Assembly (NCBI GenBank): GCA_014925825.1
Contig: JACGCK010000101.1
Span: 107,346 to 171,345, forward strand
DNA from: Pholiota molesta
Taxonomy: Eukaryota; Basidiomycota; Agaricomycetes; Agaricales; Strophariaceae
Length of the DNA: 64,000 bases
Direction of reading: 5' to 3'
The position numbers and the translations under genes are program-made. Position 1 is the stretch's first letter, and each line of letters starts with the position of its first letter. Positions 43,580 to 58,436 of this stretch are shown here, piece by piece. Under the pieces are notes generated by a model. That model was not told the DNA's origin, did no database searches, and saw nothing but the letters and a program-made list of their open reading frames with translations.

Positions 43580-44120
43580 ACAGTACGAACATTTAAATTC
43601 AATTTTTGGGCATCCCACCATCATGATCTGTGCTTGTAGAAGCTCTCGAAGACGCCTGTGATGTTTTTGTGTCCAATTGGGTACAAACAAGGTACGAAAG
43701 TTCAAATTCGATTTTTGGGCATCCCGCTACCAATGACTATTGTTCTTAGTGCTGCGCGAGCCCATGGAACCTCTTTATTCGGTATGAAATTCAAATTTGA
43801 TTTTTGGGCATCCCACTACCAGCATTCTTAGCACCGCGCAAGGCCCATGGAACCTCTTCATTCAGTACGGAAATTCAAATTCAATATTTCGGCATCCCGC
43901 TTGAAGCTCTCTGAAAATGTCTGTGAGGTGTCTGTGTCGGATTAGGTATGCAAGTCAAATTTGATTTTTGGGCATCCCGCTACCATCATTCTTAGTGCCG
44001 TGCAATCTCCTCAAAAGCCTGAGCTTGTGCTTGTGGAACATCTTCTATGATCCGCCTAAATCTTCTTGTACGAAAATTCAAATTTGATTCCTGAGCATCC
44101 CACTGTCATCATTCTCGAGA
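43580..44120. repeat. Minisatellite with GGGCATCCC core, unit B
   Basis: Same six-copy arrangement as in unit A with point changes. No equivalent exists in unit C, which ends earlier. Confidence 0.8.
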
Positions 44121-44589
44121 GATTCTCACATTCACATCACAGTCCATCGCAAAGCCACAATGCCACATGATTGTTTGTGGTCTGACCATTTCTCCTCCTC
44201 TTTTGATTCTATCTAACGCGAGTTTCCTTGCAGGTTGTCTTGTTTGCTATTCCACCAAACGGCAAAAAATCAACTTGAAGTCACTGAGTTTTTTGCCTTT
44301 GTCATGATGTCCCGTCTTACTTTGAGTTGCTTTTAGATTTCTGGATGGCTATGTTCGAAGATGTTCGGTTCCCTGCAGTCTTTAGGTGAACTTTCGCTTG
44401 ACTTGTACGGGTTGTACCTTTTCGAGTGCTGATTTCGAGTGTAGGCAGCAAAATTCGCACATACAAAGCCGTTTCAACCTTTTCGCTGCGCGCAAACATA
44501 CATTCAGGTCTAGTGTCTTTATTACGTTGTTTTTCCCCTCTATGTAACTTTTTCGAGTGTGTCTGACTTGATTTCAAGGCAGTAGCATT

Positions 44590-46784
<2,195 letters not shown>

Positions 46785-47149
46785 GGTACAGACGAAGCGG
46801 CGGGATGACTGGAGACGACGGTGAGTACGCTGAGCTGGGCGGTGAGCTGTAGAGGGGGAAGGGTGGATGGGGGAGTGGTTCAGCAGGTTCAAGTTTTAAA
46901 ACCCTTCTAATGAGCCTCAAGGCCCAAGCATGCACAAACAACGCCGTTGCGCTCCGCATCGCCCGCCCACCGTACCGCCTCGCCCACTCCACTCACGAAC
47001 CCACTCGGCCTCGACTCTCCAGCGTGTCCATATCTGCGGTAGCCCTCTTCTTGCGAGCGCCGACCACATATTTTAGACATCATGTTGCTAACTACGATCA
47101 AAGAATACATACTCTGTTCTCCAACTCCCTTCACCTTGTAGCTTTTCAT

Positions 47150-49650
47150 CTCGGCGCTGCTGCGTCGCCTAGTCTCCGGCGCGAGCCGCGCCCACGTCCT
47201 TCAACAGCCTCTGTCCAGTCTTACTCACCACGTCGCACCCACTCTCCGCTGCCGTTCGCGATGCACCCTCCGTCCACCAGCAGATCCAGCCGCAACAGCG
47301 CCGGAACGGGCACACGGCCACCACCCATGGCCAACATTCAAGCCACCCAAGGACGACACGGCGATCAACACACAACTTCCCTCGCCTCGTCTACGTCGCC
47401 CTCCATCTTCCGCCACCAGCACCCGCATCATTTCCGAACACAATCTCGACTACGTACAACTACGACTTGGAAAGTGACAGCCCGCAGGCGGCCTCAGCTG
47501 AACCATCCGGCTCAGCATTCCCGCGAACGACGACGACGACGAGGCGCCATCGTCCGGAGCGCGCCTTGGACGCCGGTTGCATGCGCTCGACCGTGTAAAG
47601 TGCGTGCCCCGTATTCCATACGACTTGCAAACTCACAGTCAGCAGCGGCAGCCATCGACGACAACGACATTCGAGCATTCGAACTTCGCTTTCACGACGG
47701 ACGAGGAGGCCCCATCGACATCTCGCGGATTGCCTTTGCTCGGGAGGCGCGCTGGGATCGGCTACGATCACTTCTAGGGGCAATTGGACGGTTATGCACG
47801 ATACGACTCGCAAACTCACAGTCCGCAGGCAGTGGACATCGACGACAAGGAAGAGCTGCATCGATTCCTGCAGAGGCCGACGACGGATCGACAGCTACCG
47901 GATCGTCTCCGCTCTAGAAGGCGCGCATGGCTCGGGATACATTGCGCTGGGCGATGTTCGGAGGCGGTTAAAATCGACGACGGCGGCAGCATACGATTCG
48001 CACAAACTTACTCCCCATCCGGCAGCGGTCATCGACGTCAACGACGAGCTGCGTCGTCTGGCTTTGGATTCCTGCAAAGGTCGACGACGGATCGCCTTCG
48101 CTCTGGAGGGTGTGTTCGAAGCGCGTGGCTGTGGTCGTGTGGGACTATATCTAGGGGATGTTCAGTTTAAAATGCGTGCCCCATGTTCAATACAACCCGC
48201 AAACTCACAGTCAGCAGGCGGCGGCCATCGACGACAACCACCTGGACGGTCTCTGGCCCCGCAAAGGACGACGACGACTGCCAGCCTGGCGTATGGATCG
48301 TCGGTGAGATGAATCTAGGTGGGGACGTGCCCAGACTGAATAGTACTCAAAACTCACCGTCAGCAGTGCCCCCACACCCAACATCGTCAGCCCACCAACA
48401 GACCCAGCCGGAACAGCGCCTCCACTCGCCACGAAGCCCGCCACGCAAGGACGACACGGCGAACAGGACACCACTTACCTCGCCCGCTCACACCTCGCCG
48501 ACGCCGCCCTCAACTTCCGCCACCCAGCACACCCTCCACTACGCACACTACGACTTGTAAATAACAGCCGGCGGCGATCGACGACAACAACTGATCGTCT
48601 CTCAACCTGTAGAACCCGCCTGGCGCTGCGCCTCGAAGCACGACAACGACAGATGTCTTCGCTCCGGAGAGCGCGTTCGCCGCCGAATACATGCCCTGCG
48701 CGTAGGAGAGTCGGCAGGGGGTTGTACTGTTCAATGTACGTCCCTGTAGTTTACCCAAAGACGAAGCTGATCAGCGAGTGACGACAGAGATCGAATGGAC
48801 CAGAACTTACGCCCGCCGACGACGTCCTGCACCTTCCTGCCCCCAAGTCCCAAGCCGCGGAGTCCTGGAAAATAACCAAACCATGACGACGGCGGCGACG
48901 GCGGCTCTTCCTTTCCTTCGCGTACAGCCTGTCGTTGGGCCTACGTCGACATGGACGAAGGACGAGTCAGCATCGATCCAGCCGCACGGAAGCATCGCAG
49001 CATACCTGATACGCTCGAGCGCAAGTCCAGTGCCCCGCTCGCCACGGGTGAAGGTATGCCATTCGCCGCGTACCCGATGAGAAAGACCAACGATGGACGT
49101 GCTGCGGGGCGGGCAGCAGTCCGTCAGTGCAGATCGGGGGGGTGCGGGTCATCTGGCGCGCACCTGCTATGTTTCGCGCACGCGCTCTGCGCGGTCCTGC
49201 CGCGGGATCTTCGCATGCCGCTAGCCCAACCCCCTTCCGCCGACGTACAGCCTGTCTTCGCGATGGCCCTCGTGGTGAACTTGAGTCAGTATCGATCGGC
49301 TGCACGGACGCGTCGCAACATACCTGACATGCTCGAGCACAAGCCAAGTGCCCAGTCTGACACGGGTAAGGTGTTGTTTCCGACGACGAGAAAAGGTAGG
49401 GGATGGGTACCAGGCCGTCAGTGCTGATCGCGTGTGCGGGTTACTTTGGAGCTCACCTGCTACGTGCGAGCGCGGGGTCTTCGCATACTGCCAGCCCATC
49501 AGCGGCACCCGCTGCGAATGCCATTTGCAGTGGGCAGGACGAGGGCAGGCGATGAGAGCGAGGGCAGGCGACGAGAGCGAGAGAGGATGCGCGGTAGCCA
49601 GAGGAGAGAAGACGAAGAGAGGAGGATGGGATGGGATGAGGGATCTCAGT
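47150..49650 (-). repeat. Degenerate exon-like module block, unit C
   Basis: Same modules, but more diverged from A and B than they are from each other, for example near 47,060-47,400 and 47,830-48,560. The donor and acceptor motifs are still recognisable. Confidence 0.55.
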
Positions 49651-49929
49651 AGATTCCAGTAGGCTTTATAGCATCCTAGGAGACCATGTACGTACGTAGG
49701 AATGAAAGAAATCAAGTGCGTTCCGAAAATACCAAGTCCGTGTCCGTAAGCGCTAAGCGAGATAACTAGATCTCACTGCACTCCTCCGCGTCTGCTCGCC
49801 CGAATGCATTCCCATGTCCTGTAGGCTCCGTGGTTATGTATAGGACTCCATGTTAGCTATATTGGGAGTATGAGCTGCAGAATTACAATTGAAGCAGATG
49901 CAGAATCCGAGATATTTACTACTTTATGT

Positions 49930-51410
49930 CGTTAAGATTAGTACGCATTTCAAATCTATATCTTCCTTCCATGGCTTTCAGGCATTGTGCAACCTCAGCG
50001 CGACCACTGCAGACTGCAGAATCCTACCCCTATACAAATTCCATGACTAGAAATTCACCCTGCATAATCCAAAACCGCATAATTCGCACCAAATGCCGAA
50101 TTCACGCACCAACGCACCGAACATCCAACGAAAATCCAGCAGCGGACAGCGCTAGCCCCATCTTCGTTAATATCATAGCCGAGACGTCCCTTTCTCACGT
50201 AATTGGTGCCGTTTTACGTTCGCGTTTCCAGGTCCCCGCGCGTTCTGGAGCGAGAAGAAATGAGAATCGGGGCAGGAGGAGGTGATGGGCCGTCGTCCGT
50301 GTATCGCCCTTCACCGCAGCTTCCCAGCTGCGAATTTCTAGAATACAGTAGAGGACAGTTATATCTGTCTATCTATGCACAATAGAAGCGAATGCGGAAT
50401 CCAAGACATTAAGGACATTAAGATTAGTATTACACATTCCAATCTCTACCTACACCCTCCATGGCCTTCAGACGTCGTGCAACTTCAGCGCGGCCATTTC
50501 AGATCACAGAGTCCAACTTCTGTACAATTTCCTTCACTAGGAATTGACCCCGCATAATGGAAAGCCACGCAATTCGCACTAGATTCCCAATTCACGCACC
50601 AATCCACCGAACATCCCAACGAAAATACAGCGGCGGACAGTTCTAGCCCCATCTTCGTTAATATCGCAGCCGAGGCGTCCCTTTCTCACGTAACTAGTAC
50701 GTTTTACGTTGGCGTTTTCAGGTACCTGCGCGTTTTGGAGTCAGAGGAAACGAGAAACGGGGCAGGAGGAAGTGATGGGCCGTAGTCCGTGTATCGCCAT
50801 TCACTGCAGCTTCACAGCTGCAAATTTTGAGAAGAAGTAGAGGATAGTTAGCACTGTCTATCTTCGGGTAATTGAAGCGAACGCGGAGTCCAAGGAATCA
50901 AAGGTATTAAAATTAGTATTAGACGTTCAAATCTCTACCTACACCCTCCATGGCCTGCAGACATCGTGCAACTTTCACCGCGGCCATTTCAGATCGCAGA
51001 GTCCAGGTACTGTACGGTTATGTTAGCTAGGAATTGGCCCCACATAATGGAAAGCCACGCAATTCGCACCAAATTCCCAATTCACGCACCAATGCACCGA
51101 ACATCCCGACGAAAATACAGCGACGCAGAGTTCTAGCCCCCATCTTCGTTAATATCGTAGCCGGGGCGTTCCTTTCTCACGTTGTTAGTGCCATCTTACA
51201 TTTTCGTTTCCAGGTCCCCGCGCTTTTGTAACGAGAAGAAACGAGAAACGGGGCAGGAGGCGGTAGTGGCCGTAGTCCGTGTATCGCGCTTCACCACTGC
51301 TTCCCAGCTGCAAATTTTGAGAAGCAAATGGAGCATAGTTAGGGCTATCTATTCCCGGACATTCGCATCTGTACTACGACATTCGGGCGAGTAATGTGTG
51401 CATACCTGCA
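49930..51410. repeat. Three nested tandem repeats of about 480 bp, unit C
   Basis: Landmarks at about 49,972, 50,466 and 50,955. It differs from unit B by scattered one-base indels such as TAGCCCC/TAGCCC. Confidence 0.85.
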
Positions 51411-52033
51411 AACTTTCAGATGATCCAGATATCATCTTCAGCTCTTCAAGTCTTTCGCATTTTGGATTTTAGCGACGAACGAAATAGTTAATATATAAGA
51501 AGGTAAGAGTTGTAATTGTAAATGGAAGGCTCCTTTCTGCGTCTGAATCTGCGATTCAGGTGAGGAGGATGGGATCATTAGATATGGTGGCACTCTTTGC
51601 ACAGTGCCGGCATCGTTCATTTTTTCGGCCGCACTTTGCGGAACAAATACGGCATATAATAGCCTACAGTCTCCCAAAATTTGAGAAGCCAGGGATTGAA
51701 ATCGGACGAGAACGAAGGGATATGCGCATATGCGCTCCGTTGCATCTTGGAAATGTCATTTGTAAATAGGTTGAGCTCTAGACCCGAGGCTAGCGATTAT
51801 CTATTTACGTATAAGCGATTACACATGTTGACCCTGATTTTGAAACGGCGCCCTTTTTTGTGTCCTAAATGGCGAATTGGGAGAGGAGGATGGGTCAGTC
51901 ATATGTTGACATCAGTTCTCGTTGCACATTGTCTACTTCTCAAGAGTGCCATCCTATATTCATTGACAGCAACATGTCTAGTGTATGATTTTGTAGTACT
52001 TATACTAGTTTTTGAATATGCATGCACTGAACT

Positions 52034-52436
52034 TGTGAGGATGGGACACTTAGGTACTTGTACAGAGGACTGTAGATCACATGATAGTCACATGTTACCA
52101 TGTAGATACAGCCATCCAGCTGTATTAGATAATCAGATTTACCTTTAACCTTTACTTGAAGGACGAATCCACACACTGCCGGTATGACCAGATAGTCTAC
52201 TCCCTACCATGGGTCATATGGGGGCACAGGCGAGCCTTACCACGCAGATCTCTCTGGCTGAGCATCCATCCCTGCTTGCCTGGTCAACGGCTCACATTGC
52301 CCTGGATAGGGTCACATTCCTCCTGAGTAGGATTACAACTCTCTCTCCCTGGATCTCCATCCAGCCCTCTCCCCAGGTCTCCTTCAGCCTTCCCTGAAGT
52401 CCCCTCGAATGCCAGATGCAGACCACAGGCATCACA
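52034..52436. repeat. 5' LTR, 403 bp
   Basis: Starts TGTGAGGATGGGACACTT and ends GGCATCACA. Apart from GATG against GACT near the start it reads the same as 57,147-57,549. Confidence 0.9.
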
Positions 52437-52490
52437 ATGGTGGGGGCACCGCGGACTTCTCTCCAAGAAGGTTTCAAGATGACCTGGCAC

Positions 52491-52794
52491 TCCTTTCCTT
52501 CTCCCCTCAGAAATCAGTTGGGTTTGACTTGGTGCCAGGTGGCATTCTGAGTCCCTACTCCTTTCTGAGGTTCCTCCTGACCCACAGTTGGGTTGACATT
52601 GGTGCCAGCTGGCATACTAAGTCCCTACTTCTGGGTTGGCTCTCCTTTCCTTCTCCCCTCAGAAATCAGTTGGGTTTGACTTGGTGCCAGGTGGCATTCT
52701 GAGTCCCTACTCCTTTCTGAGGTTCCTCCTGACCCACAGTTGGGTTGACATTGGTGCCAGCTGGCATACTAAGTCCCTACTTCTGGGTTGGTTC
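52491..52794. repeat. 152-bp tandem duplication in the LTR-element leader
   Basis: TCCTTTCCTTCTCCCCTCAG starts copies at 52,491 and 52,643. Both contain TGGTGCCAGGTGGCATTCTG and TGGTGCCAGCTGGCATACTA. The copies look almost identical, so the duplication is recent. Confidence 0.85.
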
Positions 52795-52929
52795 TCCTTT
52801 TCCCTTTATGCTCTCCCTTCTCCTTTTTGCTATGCCCTTCACCCCCTTTCCACCTTCCCTCTGGTCCTAGGAATGCTCCTCAGCCAAGGAGTTCCTCTGG
52901 AATTGGACTTATGATGATTTGGAGGGAAG

Positions 52930-55900
52930 ATGATGATTCTGGTTGGATTGATGGCCCCATATCTCCCCAACCACTCCTTGGATCGACAAGCGGATTTTTG
53001 CGGCTTGTAGCCCTCGTCGAAGCGATATCGAACGCGCTCTTGATGGCCCCAAACGACCCACCTTTGGGTGAGAAACAGATGCTGAGACATTTCGATGTCC
53101 TGAGACGAAATCGATTCGTTCTCGCCTTCCAGACCTCGGTCGATTACGATCTCTTCGGATTCGAGCTCGTCTCATCCGCCCGGTTCTTTTGAGCTCAAGA
53201 TCATTGAATTCCGAGCACAGGAAGCTTCCGAAATCTCTGCATGTCCTCATGCTCCTCTGTTCCTGGTCTAAGAACAGAGATTCATCTGTTTCTCCCCAAC
53301 CGCTCCATGGATCGTTAAGCGGCTTTTTGCCCCTTGTAGCCCTCGTCAAATCGATATCAAACGCGCCCTCGATGGCCCCAAACGACCCACCTTTGGGTGA
53401 GAAACAGATGCTGAGACATTTCAATGTCCTGAGACAAAATCGATTCGTTCTCGCCTTCCAGACCTCGGTCAATTACGATCTTTTCGGATTCGAGCTCGCC
53501 TCATCCGTCCGGTTCTTTCAAACCCAAGATCGTTGGATTCCGAGCACAGGAAGTCTCCGAAATCTCCGCATGTTCTCATGCTCCTCTGTTTCTGGTCTAA
53601 GAACAGAGATGCATCTGTTTCTCCTCAACCGTTCCATGGATCGCGAAGCGTTTTTTTGCTGCTTGTGGGCCTTATCAAATCGATATCGAATGCGCCTTCA
53701 ATCACCCCAGACTCTCCACTTTTGAGTGAGAAGCGGATGATGAGACATTTCGATGTCTTGAGACGAAATCGATTCGTTCTCGCCTTCCAGACCCCGGATC
53801 ATCAAGGTCTTTTCGGATTCGAGCTCGGCTCATCCGTCCGGGTCTGGAGAGCCCAAGATCATCGAATTCCGAGCAGACGACATCTCCGAAATCTTTGATG
53901 TCCTCCTCCCCTGCTGTTCCTACTCTGAGGACAGAGATTCATCCGCTTCTCCTCAACCAGTCCACAGATTGTTGCGCGGCTTTTTTGCGCTCCGTCGCGC
54001 TTGTCGAGGCGTTTCCAACGAGGCCCTGCGCGTGTCTAGCAAGCGATTTCCAAGCGAGATATGGCCTTTGAGACATTTTGGTCTCCTGATGTGAAACCAA
54101 ATTCGTTCTCATCAACGACTGCCCGTATCTGGGTGATCTCTTCGGATTCGAGCTCGCCTCATCCGTCCGGTGCTATCGAGCCCAAGATCATCCCATTCTG
54201 AACAGGAGAACCTTCCGAAATACTGGCATGTCCTCATGCTCCTCCATTGCTCCTGTTATGAGCAGAGTTGGGCCATATCTCCTCAACTGCTTCGTCTATT
54301 GTTACGCGGTTTTTTGCGCTGGAAAGCCCTCGTTCGCCTCATTTGAAAGCGCCCTTGAACGTTCTAAACCGTTGCGTATCGCCCGAGCTATGACTTTACA
54401 GTCATCTCAGCCTCCTGATGAGACATCGATTTCGTTCTCATCAACCGCGGTGTCTACTCATAAACGGATTTCGGATTCGGGATCTACTCATCCGTCCCGT
54501 TTTAATGAGCCCAATATCATTGGATTCCGAGCAGTAGATCATCCTGGGACTTTGCCATCTACACTGGCTCTCCCTTGATCATTCTATGACCAGAGATCAT
54601 CTCATATCTCTGTGAAAACTGCTCAGATTGACTCGCGGTTTTTTGATGCCTCAAGAGCTTGCTTATACGCATTTAACGATGCCCTGCTCGACGAGAACGA
54701 GCGACATTCAACCGACTTCTGCCCTTTCAGTCATTTGGGCTCTCTAGAGTCATTTCATTCCGGATCTCAACAACTACTGCTTCAATTCGTTAGCTCTCTT
54801 TGGATTCGAGCTCGACTCATTCATATGGTTCTAACGAGCTCAAGAACGTCGAATTCTACACAGTAGAATGTTCCGAGATGCCTGATCTCCTTCTCCCTGT
54901 CCCATACTTTCAACCTTGGGCAGAGATTGGGCAATACATCCGGATCAACTCTTCAGAACCTGTCGGTTATTCTTGTGCTCGTTTTGACTCTTCAAGCCGC
55001 TTCTTTTGAGCCCTTGAATGTGGAGAACGACGGCTATTTGGACAAGTAAAATTCCTTGGCCCATTTCGGAGCCCTGTCCGGAAATTTCGCTCGATCTCAG
55101 CAACCAGCTCATGGACTCGCAATATCCCTTTGGATTCGAGCTCGCCTTGCTCGCCCGGTTCTAACGAGTGTAAGAACGTCCAATTCTATGCAGTAGATTA
55201 TTCTGGGGGGCCCATTACCTCTTCCTCCCCCTTGATCAGTACCTTCAATGCATCTTGGACTATAACTCAAGACCAAACCTGCGGTTGCTTCGCGGTTTTT
55301 TGCGCTGTGATGGGCCGCGCAGGGCGCATCTTTCAAGCCCCTGATCGAGCAAATCTTTGGAATTTTCGACGAGGAGTGCACTTTTGTCTATTTTGGACCT
55401 CTGGTCCGAAATTTCGTTCTCTTTTGGCTTCCATCGCCTCTAGCCCTATTCTGCTTCGGGATTCGACTTCTCATTCTTTGTCCGGTTCTAACGACACCCA
55501 GATTACCCTGTTTTGACCAGTGGAACACTCTGGGGGGCCCATCTTCCTCCTGTCCCTCCATCTCTATCACTAGAGCGAAGATTTGGTCAGTTCTCAAGAA
55601 CCAGACCTCCGAACCCTTAGCGAATTTTTGCGGCTTGTTAGGCTACGCAGGCCGCGTCGAATAAGCCCCTGCGCAGGCCAAACGAACGAAATTTGAGTGA
55701 ATTAGACCACATGTCTCATTTTAGTGCTCTGATCTGAGACTAAGTTCGCTCTTGGCAACCATGGCAGATCCCCTCCTGGAGGCTTCGGATTTGTATTCAC
55801 CTCGACTCTCCGGTTCTATCGAGCTCAAGAACATGACGATCTATTCAGTGGAATATTCTGGGACATCATCCACTCCTCATCATTCCTTCCCACTTCATCA

Positions 55901-56390
55901 TCAGGAAAGATTGGCCCATATCTTGGAACAAAGCTTTCGATTCTCACGCGGTTTTTTGGGCCTTGTAACGTTTGCGAAGACGCAACGTTCAAGCCCTTAT
56001 TCGCATGGAACGATGCATTTTCGAATTTACCATCCCCTTTCCTCCTCTTCCTACCCTTCAGGAAAGATTGGCCCGTATCTCCGGAACGATGCTTTCGATT
56101 CTCATGCAGTTTTTTGTAACTTGTAACGTTTGCGAAGACGCAACTTTCAGGCCCTTACTCGCATGAAACGATGCACATTCGAATTTACCATCCCCTTTCC
56201 TCCTCTTCCTACCCTTCAATGAAGATTGGCCTATATCTCCGGAACGGCTGCTCTGTTTTCCACGCAAATATTTTGGCTCTGTTACGATTGCGAAGACGCA
56301 TCTTTCAAGCCCTTATACGCGCAAAACGACGAAGTTTCGAAAGTGCTAGGCTTTCCTTCCCTCCTGCTGAGCTCATTCAGCATATCCTGA
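52930..56390. repeat. Diverging tandem array of about 329-bp repeats inside the LTR element
   Basis: A GCGG-TTTTTTG-CG motif recurs at 52,991, 53,320, 53,649, 53,977, 54,306 and 54,635 (spacing 328-329 bp), then at 55,300, 55,621 and 55,947. The last two steps, to about 56,107 and 56,264, are half-length (near 160 bp). Each unit also has TTCGGATTCGAGCTCG, a GAGCCCAAGATCAT-like stretch and CATGTCCTCATGCTCCTC-like sequence. Divergence increases to the right. 329 is not a multiple of three, so this is not a repeated protein domain. Confidence 0.8.
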
Positions 56391-57133
56391 CCAGTGGGCC
56401 TCTTTTCCTTTCCATTTTTATGCCTTCTCTTTGCTTTTTTCCACCTGCCAGAGTCCACTCTGTCCTTTCCTTCTTTCTTTCCACTCTGTGGCATTGGATT
56501 TTCTTTTCCTCTTTTTCTTCCTTGGTACTTCTTTAGCTGCCCATTCCTAGACATGCCTCATCCTATGACCACTGTCTGGCCTGCACACCGAAAGAAGTGG
56601 GGGGCAGGGGTAGGGGGTAGGACCATGGGTCCTGAGGAGGCCTAGCCTCCTCCTATTACCCTATCTATCCCTATGTCTGGGATCAGGCTACGATCCCTTG
56701 GAGGAGCTGCCTTATGGCTATGCCCCTAGCTCCTCTAGGATGCGGGATTGGCTGACCCTCCTATATGGAGCAGGAAAGCTATCCTCTGCATCCTCTCAGA
56801 TCCTTCTAGATCTGTAGAGCTAGTCTAGAGCTTTGCTCTGGCTCTTAGAGGATGCCTTAGGATTGGTTGACTCTCCTATCTGGAGTTAGGAAGCCATCCT
56901 CTATTCCCTCTTTGATATCTTGTAGATCTACCTTGGAAGGCTAGAGAATTTGGGAACCAAATTTTTTCTCTTTGCTTATTTTGTTTTATTTTTGCTCATT
57001 CTTCCCAAATTTTTACTTTATATATTCTTTTGGCCTAGTTTGGGGGGCCATTGTGATTCTTTTTTCTCTTTATTTTTACCCATATGTTTTATGCTTGTTT
57101 TCCATTTTCACTTAGAGTACATGCCCTCTGGAC
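56391..57133. other. Pyrimidine-rich 3' part of the LTR element
   Basis: T- and C-rich sequence with two similar CTCTAGGATGCGGGATTGG-type stretches near 56,730-56,880. Non-coding as far as can be seen. Confidence 0.5.
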
Positions 57134-57146
57134 AAGTGGGGGGCTC

Positions 57147-57549
57147 TGTGAGGACTGGACACTTAGGTACTTGTACAGAGGACTGTAGATCACATGATAG
57201 TCACATGTTACCATGTAGATACAGCCATCCAGCTGTATTAGATAATCAGATTTACCTTTAACCTTTACTTGAAGGACGAATCCACACACTGCCGGTATGA
57301 CCAGATAGTCTACTCCCTACCATGGGTCATATGGGGGCACAGGCGAGCCTTACCACGCAGATCTCTCTGGCTGAGCATCCATCCCTGCTTGCCTGGTCAA
57401 CGGCTCACATTGCCCTGGATAGGGTCACATTCCTCCTGAGTAGGATTACAACTCTCTCTCCCTGGATCTCCATCCAGCCCTCTCCCCAGGTCTCCTTCAG
57501 CCTTCCCTGAAGTCCCCTCGAATGCCAGATGCAGACCACAGGCATCACA
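57147..57549. repeat. 3' LTR, 403 bp
   Basis: Starts TGTGAGGACTGGACACTT and ends GGCATCACA. It is preceded by the G-rich putative polypurine tract at about 57,134-57,146. Confidence 0.9.
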
Positions 57550-58436
57550 TCCTGTTTGAAACAGCATACTCAAGCTTTCTGCACATTCTTTCGTATTCAG
57601 CATTCCAAACAAACAGATAACCCCATAATATCCAGGGTTTTTTTTTTTTTCGAGCTAAGCAGAGTAAGCAGAGACCTGTGAAGCTCCTGGGAAGAGTCTG
57701 CGACTCGTTCCAATCGACGGTACCGGTGTTGACTCTTATCAAAAGTCGTGTGGCACATCCTTTTACGTTAGCAGCACAAACACAGTTCTCTGTCAGTCTT
57801 TCCCAGAAACGTGGAATCCTCGTGCTCGATGGAAGGTTCTCGAGATTTCTCGCTTCGTTCTTTTGGATCACTGCGCCCGACTCCTGAGTTCCATAAAAAC
57901 TCGAAGGCCGTGTCTTTACTTCGGGTTTCAGCTTTATTATCAGTCCTACTAGGGCGGCCGTTAGAGTTAGATGCGATACATTATAAGAGTGTAATTCTTT
58001 TAGGTGCGAAACAGCAAGCGACTAAATATGCGGACGAGATAATTGGAGGTTCACTCATGGCACCTGTTCTAAATTAGGATTCGCTATTAGTTATAACGAG
58101 AATAGCCGTGTATTTGTTGGACTTAAAATAGCCCCAAACCTGGTAGGCTACGACTCGGATAAGTAGACGAACAAGACCGATATTCTGTTCGCAAAGCAGA
58201 CCTTAAGGTGATGATACCAATGTATTGGATATATATACAAGATGAGAATCCGAGATGAGTACACTAGCTAGTTGTAATTCAATTGGTACCAAAAGAAAAA
58301 GCAACAGTATAACGCTATGAATCTGGAGAAGCTAGGCCGACCCCCGAACTTGTAGACTGATTTTCCGAGGAAGTGAAAATGGGAGCAACGCTTGACAGCG
58401 CTTGACGCTCTTCAGACGGCACTTCTCCCTCTCTCG
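57550..58436. other. Intergenic, no gene recognised
   Basis: Contains a T12 run near 57,640. It is not homologous to the part of unit B that should follow the unit C breakpoint. Confidence 0.5.

Larger units (their letters stand above)
52034..57549. mobile_element. LTR retroelement without visible gag/pol (5.5 kb)
   Basis: Two direct 403-bp LTRs (TGTGA...TCACA) flank 4.7 kb. One base after the 5' LTR comes TGGTGGGGGCACC, a plausible tRNA primer-binding site. GTGGGGGGCTC just before the 3' LTR is a plausible polypurine tract. No protease, reverse transcriptase, RNase H or integrase motif was seen in any frame, so it would be a large non-autonomous (LARD-like) element. The LTRs differ at only two positions that I could find. 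The flanks (GAACT on the left, TCCTG on the right) do not form a target-site duplication. Confidence 0.82.

Noticed and set aside
53189..53898. Long plus-strand frames over the LTR-element interior
   Set aside because: They follow the 329-bp repeat, whose period is not a multiple of three, and the translated copies fall in different frames, so they are by-products of the repeat.
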